In this document: piece by piece, positions 32,482-40,207 of the stretch
How the letters are laid out: each line of letters begins with the position of its first letter
How positions within the stretch are numbered: the first letter of the stretch is position 1
Assembly: GCA_023395255.1 (NCBI GenBank)
Contig: JAEWZN010000012.1
Span: forward strand, 1 to 40,246
Origin: Deferribacteres bacterium
GTDB lineage: Bacteria; Chrysiogenota; Deferribacteres; Deferribacterales; Geovibrionaceae
Reading direction: 5' to 3'
DNA length: 40,246 bases
Program-made: the position numbers and the translations under genes
The notes under the pieces: generated by a model
Told to the model about the DNA's origin: nothing
Databases searched by the model: none
Seen by the model: only the letters and a program-made list of their open reading frames with translations

Positions 32482-33438
32482 TTGCCAATGCGTTCAGGAA
32501 TGAAGGGGTTCACTCTTATTGAGCTTGCTATAGTATTGGTTATAATAGGCTTTGCCCTTGCATCGGGGAGCAGCCTCCTTGCCCTTGCCGTTAAGAAGAA
32601 AACTGCGGAGACCGATTCCGCCCGGCTTGTTTCGGCCAAAAACTCACTTTTTTCATACTCCGGGTTTAACGGAGTTCTTCCCACACAGGAGGGGTTTGCC
32701 CCTGCCGTTCCTTATTCATCGGATTTCGGCGGCAGATCTGTTGCTTATATATATGATGAAGCACTGACATCGGGTGATGCCGTATGCCGGAAGAAGACTG
32801 CCCGCCTTGAGATCCGGCAGTGCAGAAACTTCGGCTGCACGGAATACACTCAGGTAAAAAATATTGCCTTTGTCACGGTGAGCGGCGGAGCAAACGCCAA
32901 CATACAAACCGGAGCGGATGAGGCGGGGATCATCCGCATATATGTTCAGGGTGATGCGGCGGACGACTGGGCTGCTGACGGAACACGGGCAGAAGGCTAT
33001 GACGATATAAGTGAGTGGGTCACTCTCGGTGAGCTTCAGGCGCGCAGCGGATGCGGTGCTTCAAAGCTCAGGATACTGAATAACGAGCTTCCTCAGGCAC
33101 GGACAGGGCGGAGCTACAGCGCGAAGTTTTTCGCGGACGGAGGAGTTCCGCTGGAGAGCGGCGGCAGATACAGGTGGTGTCTGGATGCTCTGGCACTTAA
33201 GGCCTCCGGTGCTCTTGAGTTTTCCGCTCTCGGCAGCAGTGTGAAAATGTCCTCGGACTGCTTTAACGAAAGTGAATCCTCATGGACAGCGGGGGATAAT
33301 GTGAGCATAACTGGAACACCGCCCGCAGGCAGCAGCGGGTCATACTATATAAGCGTATGGGTTCGTGACGGCAATGACCCCGTCGGCAGTGATGACAGTC
33401 TGGCAAATAAAAGACTTGTGCTCACCATATCAGAATAA
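32482..33438 (+). CDS. type IV prepilin-like protein, homologous to the divergent neighbour
   Basis: A 318-residue protein with prepilin signal MKGFTLIELAIVLVIIGFAL (Gly-Phe cleavage site and Glu +5). The start is uncertain. TTG 32482 has GGGAG at good spacing, while ATG 32488 is the alternative. The middle region shares order and key residues with the divergent gene at 30717-32399: a C-x5-C segment then a repeated VSGG/ASAG turn, and later a GCG...L-x-I...LP...G-x-SY/LY-x-A...WC block. It lacks the lectin-like end. It stops after a Ser/Gly-rich beta region (NVSITGTPPAGSSGSYYISV) that may be a cadherin/Ig-like domain. The two starts are 82 bases apart. Confidence 0.82.
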   Translation: MPMRSGMKGFTLIELAIVLVIIGFALASGSSLLALAVKKKTAETDSARLVSAKNSLFSYSGFNGVLPTQEGFAPAVPYSSDFGGRSVAYIYDEALTSGDAVCRKKTARLEIRQCRNFGCTEYTQVKNIAFVTVSGGANANIQTGADEAGIIRIYVQGDAADDWAADGTRAEGYDDISEWVTLGELQARSGCGASKLRILNNELPQARTGRSYSAKFFADGGVPLESGGRYRWCLDALALKASGALEFSALGSSVKMSSDCFNESESSWTAGDNVSITGTPPAGSSGSYYISVWVRDGNDPVGSDDSLANKRLVLTISE

Positions 33439-33532
33439 ATCATAGCTTGATTCAACAGATTTCTGTTTATAAAATTCCCTGCACGTGCTAAAAATCAAAC
33501 GATAATTTAAATAAATGCCGGAGGAGACTATC

Positions 33533-34525
33533 ATGAAAGCCGTATTAATGAACGGATTCGGAGGAGTTGACGTTCTTAAAGTGGGAGAGGCGGAAAAGCC
33601 GTCACCGAAAGAGAACGAAGTATTGATAAAAGTTGCTGCCACTTCCATAAACAGACCTGACCTTGTGCAGAGAGAAGGCAAATACCCGCCCCCTCCCGGA
33701 GATTCTGAAATCCTCGGACTTGAGGTTGCAGGCGTAATCGAAGAACTCGGCGCAAAGGTTACAGGCTGGAAGAAGGGGGACAGGGTGATGACCCTTGTGG
33801 GCGGCGGCGGTTACGCTGAATATGCTGTGGCCTATGCAGAGCACCTTATGCCTGTTCCTGCGAACATGAGCTTTGAACAGGCCGCATGCGTGTGCGAGTC
33901 ATATATTACCGCATTTCTGAATGTATTTATGATCGGCGGGTTTCAGGACGGGGAAACGGCGATCTTCCACGGCGGCGGCGGCGGTGTCAACACTGCGGCC
34001 ATACAGCTTGCAAACGCACTCACTCCCAAATCAAAATATATAGTGACAGTCGCGCCTGATAAGGAAGCGAAAGTTAAGGAACTCGGCGCGGCAATGACAG
34101 TGAACTTCCGTGAAGTGTCAGACTTTTCCGAGATGGTGAAGGAATTTACCAACAAGAAGGGTGTTAACCTTATTCTTGACCACGTCGGCGCAAAATATCT
34201 TTCTCCCAACATGAACTCACTGGCTTACGCAGGCAGACTTGTGATAATCGGTGTCACAAGCGGAATCAAGGCTGAACTTAACCTTGCCCTGATGATGGTT
34301 AAGCGCCAGCAGATTATTGGCTCTGTCCTCCGTTCCAGACCAGTTTCCGAAAAAGGGGAGATAGTCAGGGAGTTTACAAGAAGAGCTCTGCCCAAATTCG
34401 CTGACGGAAGCATTGTGCCCATAATCTATAAGGTTTTCCCCATAGAAGAAGTCGCCGAAGCCCACAGAACTATGGAAGAGGACAAGCATTTCGGAAAAAT
34501 TGTTCTCAAAATAGCGGATCTGTAA
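33533..34525 (+). CDS. NAD(P)H-quinone oxidoreductase (zinc-independent MDR family)
   Basis: A 330-residue member of the quinone oxidoreductase (PIG3-like) branch of the medium-chain dehydrogenases. The ATG at 33533 is favoured by GGAGGA seven bases upstream. An in-frame ATG at 33515 is upstream. MKAVLMNGFGGVDVLKVGE, LGLEVAGVIEELG and the nucleotide loop AIFHGGGGGVNTAAIQLA are typical. The zinc ligands of alcohol dehydrogenases are absent. It reduces quinones with NAD(P)H. The end of a lost paralogue survives at 34691-34735. Confidence 0.9.
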   Translation: MKAVLMNGFGGVDVLKVGEAEKPSPKENEVLIKVAATSINRPDLVQREGKYPPPPGDSEILGLEVAGVIEELGAKVTGWKKGDRVMTLVGGGGYAEYAVAYAEHLMPVPANMSFEQAACVCESYITAFLNVFMIGGFQDGETAIFHGGGGGVNTAAIQLANALTPKSKYIVTVAPDKEAKVKELGAAMTVNFREVSDFSEMVKEFTNKKGVNLILDHVGAKYLSPNMNSLAYAGRLVIIGVTSGIKAELNLALMMVKRQQIIGSVLRSRPVSEKGEIVREFTRRALPKFADGSIVPIIYKVFPIEEVAEAHRTMEEDKHFGKIVLKIADL

Positions 34526-34542
34526 TTTCCAATACCGTGATA

Positions 34543-34690
34543 TTCAGGCACACGGATGTGCCCGCGGAGGGCGTACCGGAGCATATGCGAGGAACGCAAG
34601 CGAAGCCAGAGCAGCAAGAAGCTTTGCTTCGTAGGCTGCGAGTTCTTAAAAACTGCATGGACGCAGGTTTTTAGGAACTATAACAGGACA
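34543..34690 (+). repeat. 148-base structured intergenic element (copy A)
   Basis: This matches 40027-40174 over about 148 bases. Three hairpins can be drawn: HP1 34547-34562 (GGCACA/TGTGCC), HP2 34611-34639 (outer GCAGC/GCTGC, inner GAAGC/GCTTC) and HP3 34641-34679 (16 pairs with one bulged G). In copy B, HP2 and HP3 differ in sequence but keep pairing. GCGAGGAACGCAAGCG is identical in both copies. Confidence 0.8.
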
Positions 34691-34735
34691 GACAAGCATT
34701 TCGGCAAGATAGTGTTAAAAATAGCGGATCTGTAA
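34691..34735 (+). pseudogene. remnant 3' end of a quinone-oxidoreductase paralogue
   Basis: Fourteen codons plus TAA encode DKHFGKIVLKIADL, identical in protein to the last residues of the intact gene ending at 34525. Five codons differ, all silently (Gly, Lys, Ile, Val, Leu). The rest of the gene is missing, and the structured element copy A lies directly upstream. This looks like the tail of a once-functional second copy, mostly deleted. Confidence 0.8.
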
Positions 34736-34744
34736 TCTAGCAGG

Positions 34745-34765
34745 CAGCCCCATAATGTGGGGCTG
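34745..34765 (+). terminator. hairpin after the remnant gene
   Basis: CAGCCCCA and TGGGGCTG form a perfect 8-bp stem with loop TAATG. It lies ten bases past the remnant's stop and may be the old terminator of the lost paralogue. No T-tract directly follows. Confidence 0.5.
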
Positions 34766-34807
34766 TCCAGCTTGCTGATGAGGTCTTTTACTTTTATATG
34801 CAATGAC

Positions 34808-34836
34808 TTCCCCCTTTGCAAAGGGGGACCGGAGGG
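34808..34836. repeat. CCCCCTTTGCAAAGGGGG palindromic repeat
   Basis: Bases 34810-34827 are a perfect 18-base palindrome followed by ACC and GGAGGGGGA. It resembles the short C-rich/G-rich intergenic repeats seen in many bacterial genomes. It lies in the repeat-filled gap 34526-35001 between the quinone oxidoreductase and kinase genes. Confidence 0.7.
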
Positions 34837-34919
34837 GGATTTTATATATGAACAGAGCATGCTAATGTGTTTGTCATCAGCCTGCAGCCCAATCACGGAA
34901 GCGTTGTTGTTTACGGCTT

Positions 34920-34953
34920 CACTGCGAGGAGCGGGAGCGACGCGGCAGTCTCT
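34920..34953 (+). repeat. REP-like palindromic repeat (copy R6)
   Basis: This copy begins CACTGCGAGGAGCGGGAGCG and ends GCGGCAGTCTC. ACTGC pairs with GCAGT near the other end, as in copies 19037, 19410 and 39963. It ends 48 bases from the stop of the leftward kinase gene. Confidence 0.8.
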
Positions 34954-35001
34954 GTTTAAACCCTTTGAATAAGCTCTGAAACCTTAAGAATAGGGCTGTT
35001 T

Positions 35002-36750
35002 TTACAATACTATGGTAAACTCCGCCCCTTCGAAGGTGTTTCTGGCAGTTATTGTCCCTTTTATATTCTTCTCTATAATTATCTTAGACATATACAGCCC
35101 TATACCCTGACCGTCCGGTCTGGTGGTGAAGTAGGGCTCAAATATCCGCCCCATTGCTGAGTGCTCTATGCCGCCGCCGTTGTCTGCCACACGGATCACA
35201 GTTTTCCCCCTTCCGGCTGTTATCCGTATTTCTATTTTGGGTTCAGGCGTTTTTCTGATGGATAAAATGTCCTTCGCGTTTTGGATTATGTTCAGAAGAA
35301 CCTGACAGAATTCATTCCTGTGGGTTGTCAGAAAAATATTTTCCTGCGCTTTTATTATCACCCTTATGCCGTGGAACCTGAGATTAGGCTCAATTATGGA
35401 CAGCACCTCATTGAGGGCGGCATTGATACAAAACTCCTCTACAGGTTTTGACGGGCTGAAAAAGTTTTTGAAATCATCAATCGTGTGCGACATGAACTTG
35501 AGGGTGGAAAAAGCTTCGCGGATAAGGTCTTCTGCCTCGTTTTTATCCAGATTGCCCTGTTTTATGCCCATTTCAAGGTTGGTGAGTATGCCTGTCATTT
35601 TGCTTAACGGCTGGCGCCACTGATGGGCTATATTTGAAATCATTTCCCCCATAGCTGCCAGCTTGGACTGATGAACAAGCATCTGTTCCTGTTCGCGCTG
35701 CTTTTTTTCTGTGGCAAGCCTTTGGGAAATATCCCTTGCCACATCAATGGAAAACTTCCTGGCGTCCTCCGTAATGACGGATGCTGTTATCTCAGTAGGG
35801 ATTATTTCGCCGTGTTTATTGAGGAAGTCGAGCCTCACCGTTTCCTTGAGGCCGAACTCTTCCCGCTTGCGTATTATGTAGTTATGGACTTTTTCAAACT
35901 CATAGCGCGGGTGAACCTGTTCGGGGATGAGTGTGCGGAGCTCATCTAGGCTGTAGCCCGTCATGTTCCGTGCTGCGGCATTAGCATCCACAATCCGTTT
36001 GGTGCGCAGATCCACAATGAAGATAGCATCTGTTGCCGATTCAAAGAGGGTTTTATATCTGGTTTCTATCCCTCTCAAAAGCTTTTCCAGTCCTTCCTTA
36101 TGGTCGGTGATGTCTCTGGCTATCCCTTCAACGCCTATGACTTCGCCCTTGCTGTTTTTGATAAAGTGTGCGGAAGTGGAGACCCACCAAACACTGCCGT
36201 CCTTCCTGAACAGAGGAGCGTCAAAAGCTGAGACTTTTCCGTTGATTCCTATCAGCTCTTTGAATGTTTCCCTCATTGCAGGGTTAACATACAGCTCGCT
36301 GCCGAGGTTTTTCCCTACGAGCTCCTCCGAGGTGAAGCCGGAATATATGAAAACAGAAGGGGAGATAGAGGTTATATTGCCGTAAATGTCTGCTGTGTAG
36401 TAAATGTCGAACATATTTTCAATGAAGCCGGCAAAACTGCTGAATGTTTTGCCGCTGTCAGAGGCAAGCGGGTTAAGGTTTGATATGCTGATTCCCGTTG
36501 TGCCATCGGGCAGGGGGGCAGGTTCGAACTCAATGAAATGCCACAGACTTCCTGCATCAAGGATAAAACAGAAGTCCTGTTCGCCATGCCCAATGGCGGA
36601 AGCTGTCCTTTCATGATAGTCCGGTTTTATGAGATCTATGAAAGCTTTTCCCCTGAGATCTGAAATGCCGTATCCGAGAAAAGATTCTGCTTTTCCGGAT
36701 ATATTCAGAATACGCAAATCCCCATTCAGAACAAAATCATACGCCGCCAT
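35002..36750 (-). CDS. multi-PAS sensor histidine kinase
   Basis: A 582-residue soluble kinase. Three PAS-like sensor regions are seen (~1-95, ~105-225 ending GVEGIARDITDHKE, ~235-355 ending SIDVARDISQ). A coiled-coil linker and a HisKA domain follow, with H376 in NIAHQWRQPLS, the HWRQPL subtype. The HATPase has NIIQNAKDIL, DNGGGI and GQGIGLYMSK. No membrane helix is present, so the signal is probably cytosolic, such as redox or a ligand in a PAS domain. No receiver is attached, and no response regulator is adjacent, so the partner is encoded elsewhere. The start at 36750 lacks a strong ribosome site. Confidence 0.92.
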   Translation of the reverse strand: MAAYDFVLNGDLRILNISGKAESFLGYGISDLRGKAFIDLIKPDYHERTASAIGHGEQDFCFILDAGSLWHFIEFEPAPLPDGTTGISISNLNPLASDSGKTFSSFAGFIENMFDIYYTADIYGNITSISPSVFIYSGFTSEELVGKNLGSELYVNPAMRETFKELIGINGKVSAFDAPLFRKDGSVWWVSTSAHFIKNSKGEVIGVEGIARDITDHKEGLEKLLRGIETRYKTLFESATDAIFIVDLRTKRIVDANAAARNMTGYSLDELRTLIPEQVHPRYEFEKVHNYIIRKREEFGLKETVRLDFLNKHGEIIPTEITASVITEDARKFSIDVARDISQRLATEKKQREQEQMLVHQSKLAAMGEMISNIAHQWRQPLSKMTGILTNLEMGIKQGNLDKNEAEDLIREAFSTLKFMSHTIDDFKNFFSPSKPVEEFCINAALNEVLSIIEPNLRFHGIRVIIKAQENIFLTTHRNEFCQVLLNIIQNAKDILSIRKTPEPKIEIRITAGRGKTVIRVADNGGGIEHSAMGRIFEPYFTTRPDGQGIGLYMSKIIIEKNIKGTITARNTFEGAEFTIVL

Positions 36751-36878
36751 AATTATACTGCCCCGCCCCTCTAAGATAAATGGTCATACCTGATTTTACA
36801 GCAAAAAAAGCAATAAGTCGCTGTTGTTCTATGATAATTGAAATAAAAATGCCGCCTTTTCGGAAGGCGGCACTGTTT

Positions 36879-38060
36879 TTACGGAATAAGTATCATGTCC
36901 GCTTCCGAACCTGCGGGGAGCGAATTTTTGTCTTCATCAATAAGCACAAGGGCGTTCACCGCCGCAAAGTTGATGAAGTGGGAGGTGAGCTGCGAACCGG
37001 GATCGGCGGCGCAGTAGCGTCCGTTCTCCACAGTTACGACAGCCCTGTCAACATCCATGCGCCCCTTTCTTGCCTTCATCTCGGTTTTCAGGATTGCCTT
37101 ATGGATCTTGTTTTCAAAGTCAGTCACGCCGAGAGCCTTCCTGAAAAGAGGCACAGCGTAGAAAACAAAGTTTGTGAGAAACGCTGCCGGGTAGCCGGGC
37201 ATGCCGAGGAAGAGCTTGTTATCTCTTTTGGCCACCATGAGCGGGCTGCCGGGTTTGATGCGCGTTCTCTCTATAAAAAGTTCGAAGTCATGCTCTTTGA
37301 ACACTTTTTTCACGAAGTCATATTTCCCCATGGAAACGCCGCCGGAGGATATAATTATGTCGTGATCCCTGCACATTTCCTTGAAAGCGTTTGCCACTTC
37401 CGCTTCCGTGTCCCCGATGGGGCCAAAGAAGTCAGGGGTTATGCCCACGGAGTTCAGACAGCTTTCCAGAATGCGCCTGTTGGTGTCAAAAACCATTCCC
37501 TCGGTGAATTTTTCTTCCACTTCAAGGATTTCATCACCGGTGACAAATGCGGCCACACGGGGTTTTTTATAAACCTCAACCTCGGCCTTGCCCAGATAAA
37601 ACAGGGCAGGGTACAGCCCCTTGTCAATGACTACGCCTTTTCTGATTACGGCTTCGCCTTTTCTGGCCTCTTCTCCGGCTAGGTTGACGGAATCTCCCGC
37701 GGGGATAGTTTCGGGGATGGTGATAATTCCGTCGTTATCTTCGCAGTCTTCAACACGGGCAACAGTGTCCGCACCGTGGGGGACAGTTCCTCCGGTCATT
37801 ACAAATATGGTTTCATCAGCCTCTACGGACGGGCCGCTTTTTTCTCCGGCGGCTACTTCCCCCGTGAGCCTGTAGGTTTTTCGGCCATGTCTGAAGGCAT
37901 AGCCGTCCACTGCGGATTTATTTACATCCGGGTAGTCTCTGGGCACTGTTATATCTTCCGCCAGAGTTCTGCCCCAGCTTTCCCTTACCGAAACTTTTTC
38001 TGTTCCGTAGGTTGTTACAAGGCTGTTAAGTATGGATTTTGCTTCCTGCCAGCTTATCAT
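36879..38060 (-). CDS. moeA: molybdopterin molybdenumtransferase MoeA
   Basis: A 393-residue enzyme that inserts molybdate into adenylated molybdopterin. The ATG at 38060 follows GGGAGGGG and overlaps the upstream stop by four bases (ATGA). Motifs: DVNKSAVDGYAFR near residue 65, IFVMTGGTVPHGADTV, IISSGGVSMGKYDFV and FLGMPGYPAAFLTN, all standard for MoeA. It works in the cytoplasm as the last Mo-insertion step, feeding the molybdopterin oxidoreductase. It is co-transcribed with the preceding molybdopterin-binding gene. Confidence 0.95.
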   Translation of the reverse strand: MISWQEAKSILNSLVTTYGTEKVSVRESWGRTLAEDITVPRDYPDVNKSAVDGYAFRHGRKTYRLTGEVAAGEKSGPSVEADETIFVMTGGTVPHGADTVARVEDCEDNDGIITIPETIPAGDSVNLAGEEARKGEAVIRKGVVIDKGLYPALFYLGKAEVEVYKKPRVAAFVTGDEILEVEEKFTEGMVFDTNRRILESCLNSVGITPDFFGPIGDTEAEVANAFKEMCRDHDIIISSGGVSMGKYDFVKKVFKEHDFELFIERTRIKPGSPLMVAKRDNKLFLGMPGYPAAFLTNFVFYAVPLFRKALGVTDFENKIHKAILKTEMKARKGRMDVDRAVVTVENGRYCAADPGSQLTSHFINFAAVNALVLIDEDKNSLPAGSEADMILIP

Positions 38061-39082
38061 AAGCCGCCCCTCCCGAACGGACAGACGGGATAATGGCACT
38101 TCTCGCAGAAGTGGCACAGGCCGCCGTGACCGGAATTTGCTATGAACTCTTTAGTTATTTTTTCTTGTGCCAGTATTTTCGGCAGATATATGTCCAGCGC
38201 TGTTGCATGGAAAAACAGAGCCGCAGCAGGCACACAGACCACGGTTTTTTCTCCTATGTAGCCTATGGAGCAGTTGTTCCCCGGCTGTATGGGGTTGCCC
38301 TTGCAGATTATCTGCACTCCTGCGTCCTTTATGGCATCTGTGGTGACATCATCAGGGTCAACGCTGGTTCCGCCTGTGGTGAGTACAAGGTCGGTGAGCT
38401 CAAGCATTTTTTTAAGCTCACGGGTTATGTGCTCTCTGTCATCGGGGGCTACTGCGGTTGCTACAACTTCAACGCCCATTGCATTGAGCTTTGCGGAAAG
38501 CTTGGGTATGAAGCCTTCCTTGATGCGCCCTTCGTAAACCTCGTTCCCTGTTACCAGAATGCAGGCTGTTTTTATTTTGTATGGATTAACGCTTAATATA
38601 GGTTTGTCGAGGATGCTTTTGACAGAGTTCATCAGCTCCTCAGTGCAGACAAGGGGGATTATCCTGAAAGCTGCCACCTGAGCGCCTTTCTTCACTGGAA
38701 AACCGTCATGCAGGGTGGGCATGGAGGGGATCTCAAGGCTGTTTACCGCCAGCAGTTTTTCTCTGTCCACATGGAAAACGCCGTCAATTTCCGCATAGAA
38801 TGAAACTTTTCCTTCGCTGGTCTCCTTGTCGTAGGTGACATTTTCACCTGCGGCGAGGGGTGCGGCCATTTTTGCTGCGTCATCCTCATGAACATCCGTG
38901 TCATTGCCGTCCATAACAAAAATGTTTCTGCGGCCGAGGTTTTTCATATACTCTATGTCATCCGCGCAGATTACATGTCCGCGCTTGAATGCTCTGTTCT
39001 TTATTTTCTTCTCCAGGCTAACTTCTGTGATGTCGTATGCGAGAACCTGACCTTCCGCATTGTCAATACTGATTTTTTTCAT
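38057..39082 (-). CDS. molybdopterin-binding protein with C-terminal Cys motif
   Basis: A 341-residue protein with a MoCF/Mog-like domain in its second half: ACILVTGNEVYEG (~170-182) and LVLTTGGTSVDPDDVT (~230-245). The N-terminal half (MKKISIDNAEGQVLAYDIT) resembles MoeA domain I only loosely. The C-terminus ends in C323-x2-C326-x2-C329-x4-C334 (CHFCEKCHYPVC), which could hold Zn or an FeS cluster. The family is common in anaerobes with molybdo- or tungstoenzymes, but its precise step is not established. It starts behind GGAG and overlaps moeA by four bases. Confidence 0.88.
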   Translation of the reverse strand: MKKISIDNAEGQVLAYDITEVSLEKKIKNRAFKRGHVICADDIEYMKNLGRRNIFVMDGNDTDVHEDDAAKMAAPLAAGENVTYDKETSEGKVSFYAEIDGVFHVDREKLLAVNSLEIPSMPTLHDGFPVKKGAQVAAFRIIPLVCTEELMNSVKSILDKPILSVNPYKIKTACILVTGNEVYEGRIKEGFIPKLSAKLNAMGVEVVATAVAPDDREHITRELKKMLELTDLVLTTGGTSVDPDDVTTDAIKDAGVQIICKGNPIQPGNNCSIGYIGEKTVVCVPAAALFFHATALDIYLPKILAQEKITKEFIANSGHGGLCHFCEKCHYPVCPFGRGGL

Positions 39083-39259
39083 TGCGACTCCGCTGTGTGT
39101 TCAATAAAATGTAGATGTACGGAATGTTTTTGTCAAGCAGACCGATTGCGGTGGAACTTGATTCTGCATTCTGGTATATTTTCTTATAGTTTAAATGATA
39201 ATTGCCAAAAGGTAAATCTGAGGTAAAGCCCCGGAATATGCTTTTTTGGAGGTACGGAT

Positions 39260-39952
39260 TTGGACAGGGAAGAGCTCAGCAAGTTTGACGGTAAAGAAGG
39301 GCGCAGGGCGTATATAGGCTACAAAGGCCACGTTTATGATGTTACGGAGAGCAGACTGTGGAAAAACGGTCAGCACGTTAAGAGGCACTTTGCCGGACGG
39401 GATCTCACTGAGGATCTGGACAAAGCGCCGCACACTGATGAGGTTTTTTCCAGAATAAAACCTGTTGATGTGCTCACGGAATCAGTGGCAAAGATTCAGA
39501 CATCCTCATCCGATGAGCTTAAGGCGATGCTGAGAGATGTTTACCGAAAGCTCCACCCGCACCCTATGTTCATTCATTTCCCCATGGGGCTTCTCAGCTT
39601 TGCGGTGTTTATGCAGCTTATGTTCCTGTTCACCGGAGAACCGAGCTTTGAGACCACAGCCTTTCACTGCATGGTGGCCGGCGGTGTTGCCCTCGTCCCC
39701 ACAATAGCCTCCGGCTTTTTCAGCTGGTGGGTGAACTATCACTATGCAACCTCTAATGTCTTTGTTACGAAGATAGCCTTCTCAGCCCTGCTGTTTCTTA
39801 TGTGCATGGCGGAAATGTGGCTGAGGTTCAGCGATCCGTCTATTTCGGCTGCCGGGACAGGAGTTTCCAACCTCTACAACGGTCTTCTGCTCCTTAATCT
39901 GCCTGTTATGGCGGTGATAGGCTTTAACGGCGGCAAGATTACCTGGGGGTGA
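39260..39952 (+). CDS. cytochrome b5-like domain fused to DUF2231 membrane domain
   Basis: A 230-residue protein starting at a TTG with GGAGGT six bases upstream. Residues ~5-75 (LSKFDGKEGRRAYIGYKGHV, DVTESRLWKNGQHVKRHFAG) are a cytochrome b5/steroid-binding-like domain, with H39 and H58 the likely haem ligands. From ~95, HPHPMFIHFPMGLLSFAVF opens a four-helix DUF2231 domain, where His pairs in the first helix may bind a second haem. It is probably an inner-membrane electron carrier of unknown partners. It is followed by repeats. Confidence 0.85.
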   Translation: MDREELSKFDGKEGRRAYIGYKGHVYDVTESRLWKNGQHVKRHFAGRDLTEDLDKAPHTDEVFSRIKPVDVLTESVAKIQTSSSDELKAMLRDVYRKLHPHPMFIHFPMGLLSFAVFMQLMFLFTGEPSFETTAFHCMVAGGVALVPTIASGFFSWWVNYHYATSNVFVTKIAFSALLFLMCMAEMWLRFSDPSISAAGTGVSNLYNGLLLLNLPVMAVIGFNGGKITWG

Positions 39953-39962
39953 CGTATTCAGC

Positions 39963-39996
39963 GTCACTGCGAAGAACGAAGTGACGCGGCAGTCTC
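39963..39996 (+). repeat. REP-like palindromic repeat (copy R7)
   Basis: GTCACTGCGAAGAACGAAGT followed by GACGCGGCAGTCTC, eleven bases after the b5/DUF2231 stop. The ACTGC/GCAGT end pairing is kept. With the inverted copy at 40175-40207 it brackets the structured element copy B. Confidence 0.8.
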
Positions 39997-40026
39997 TAAA
40001 TATACATAGAGATTACGAAGCATTGA

Positions 40027-40174
40027 TTCAGGCACATGGATGTGCCCGTGGAGTGCGTACCGCAGCGAATGCGAGGAACGCAAGCGTAACCAGAGCAGCA
40101 AGCAGTTTTACTGCACAGGCTGCGAGTGAAGAAAAACTGCAAGGACGCAGGTTTTTCTGAGCAATGACAAAACA
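40027..40174 (+). repeat. 148-base structured intergenic element (copy B)
   Basis: This is the second copy of the element at 34543-34690. HP1 is 40031-40046. HP2 is 40095-40123 with inner GCAGT/ACTGC. HP3 spans about 40129-40157 with twelve pairs and the same bulged G. Pairing is preserved although four base pairs differ from copy A. Confidence 0.8.
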
Positions 40175-40207
40175 GAGATTGCTTCACCCTTTCAGGGTTC
40201 GCAATGA
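40175..40207 (-). repeat. REP-like palindromic repeat (copy R8)
   Basis: A 33-base inverted-orientation copy, identical to 18978-19010. It abuts the structured element copy B. Together with R7 it forms inward-facing ends of a ~245-base composite. Confidence 0.85.

Noticed and set aside
36780..37682. 300-codon plus-strand frame opposite moeA
   Set aside because: It lies antisense to the well-supported moeA, has no family resemblance or ribosome site, and its composition mirrors the other strand.
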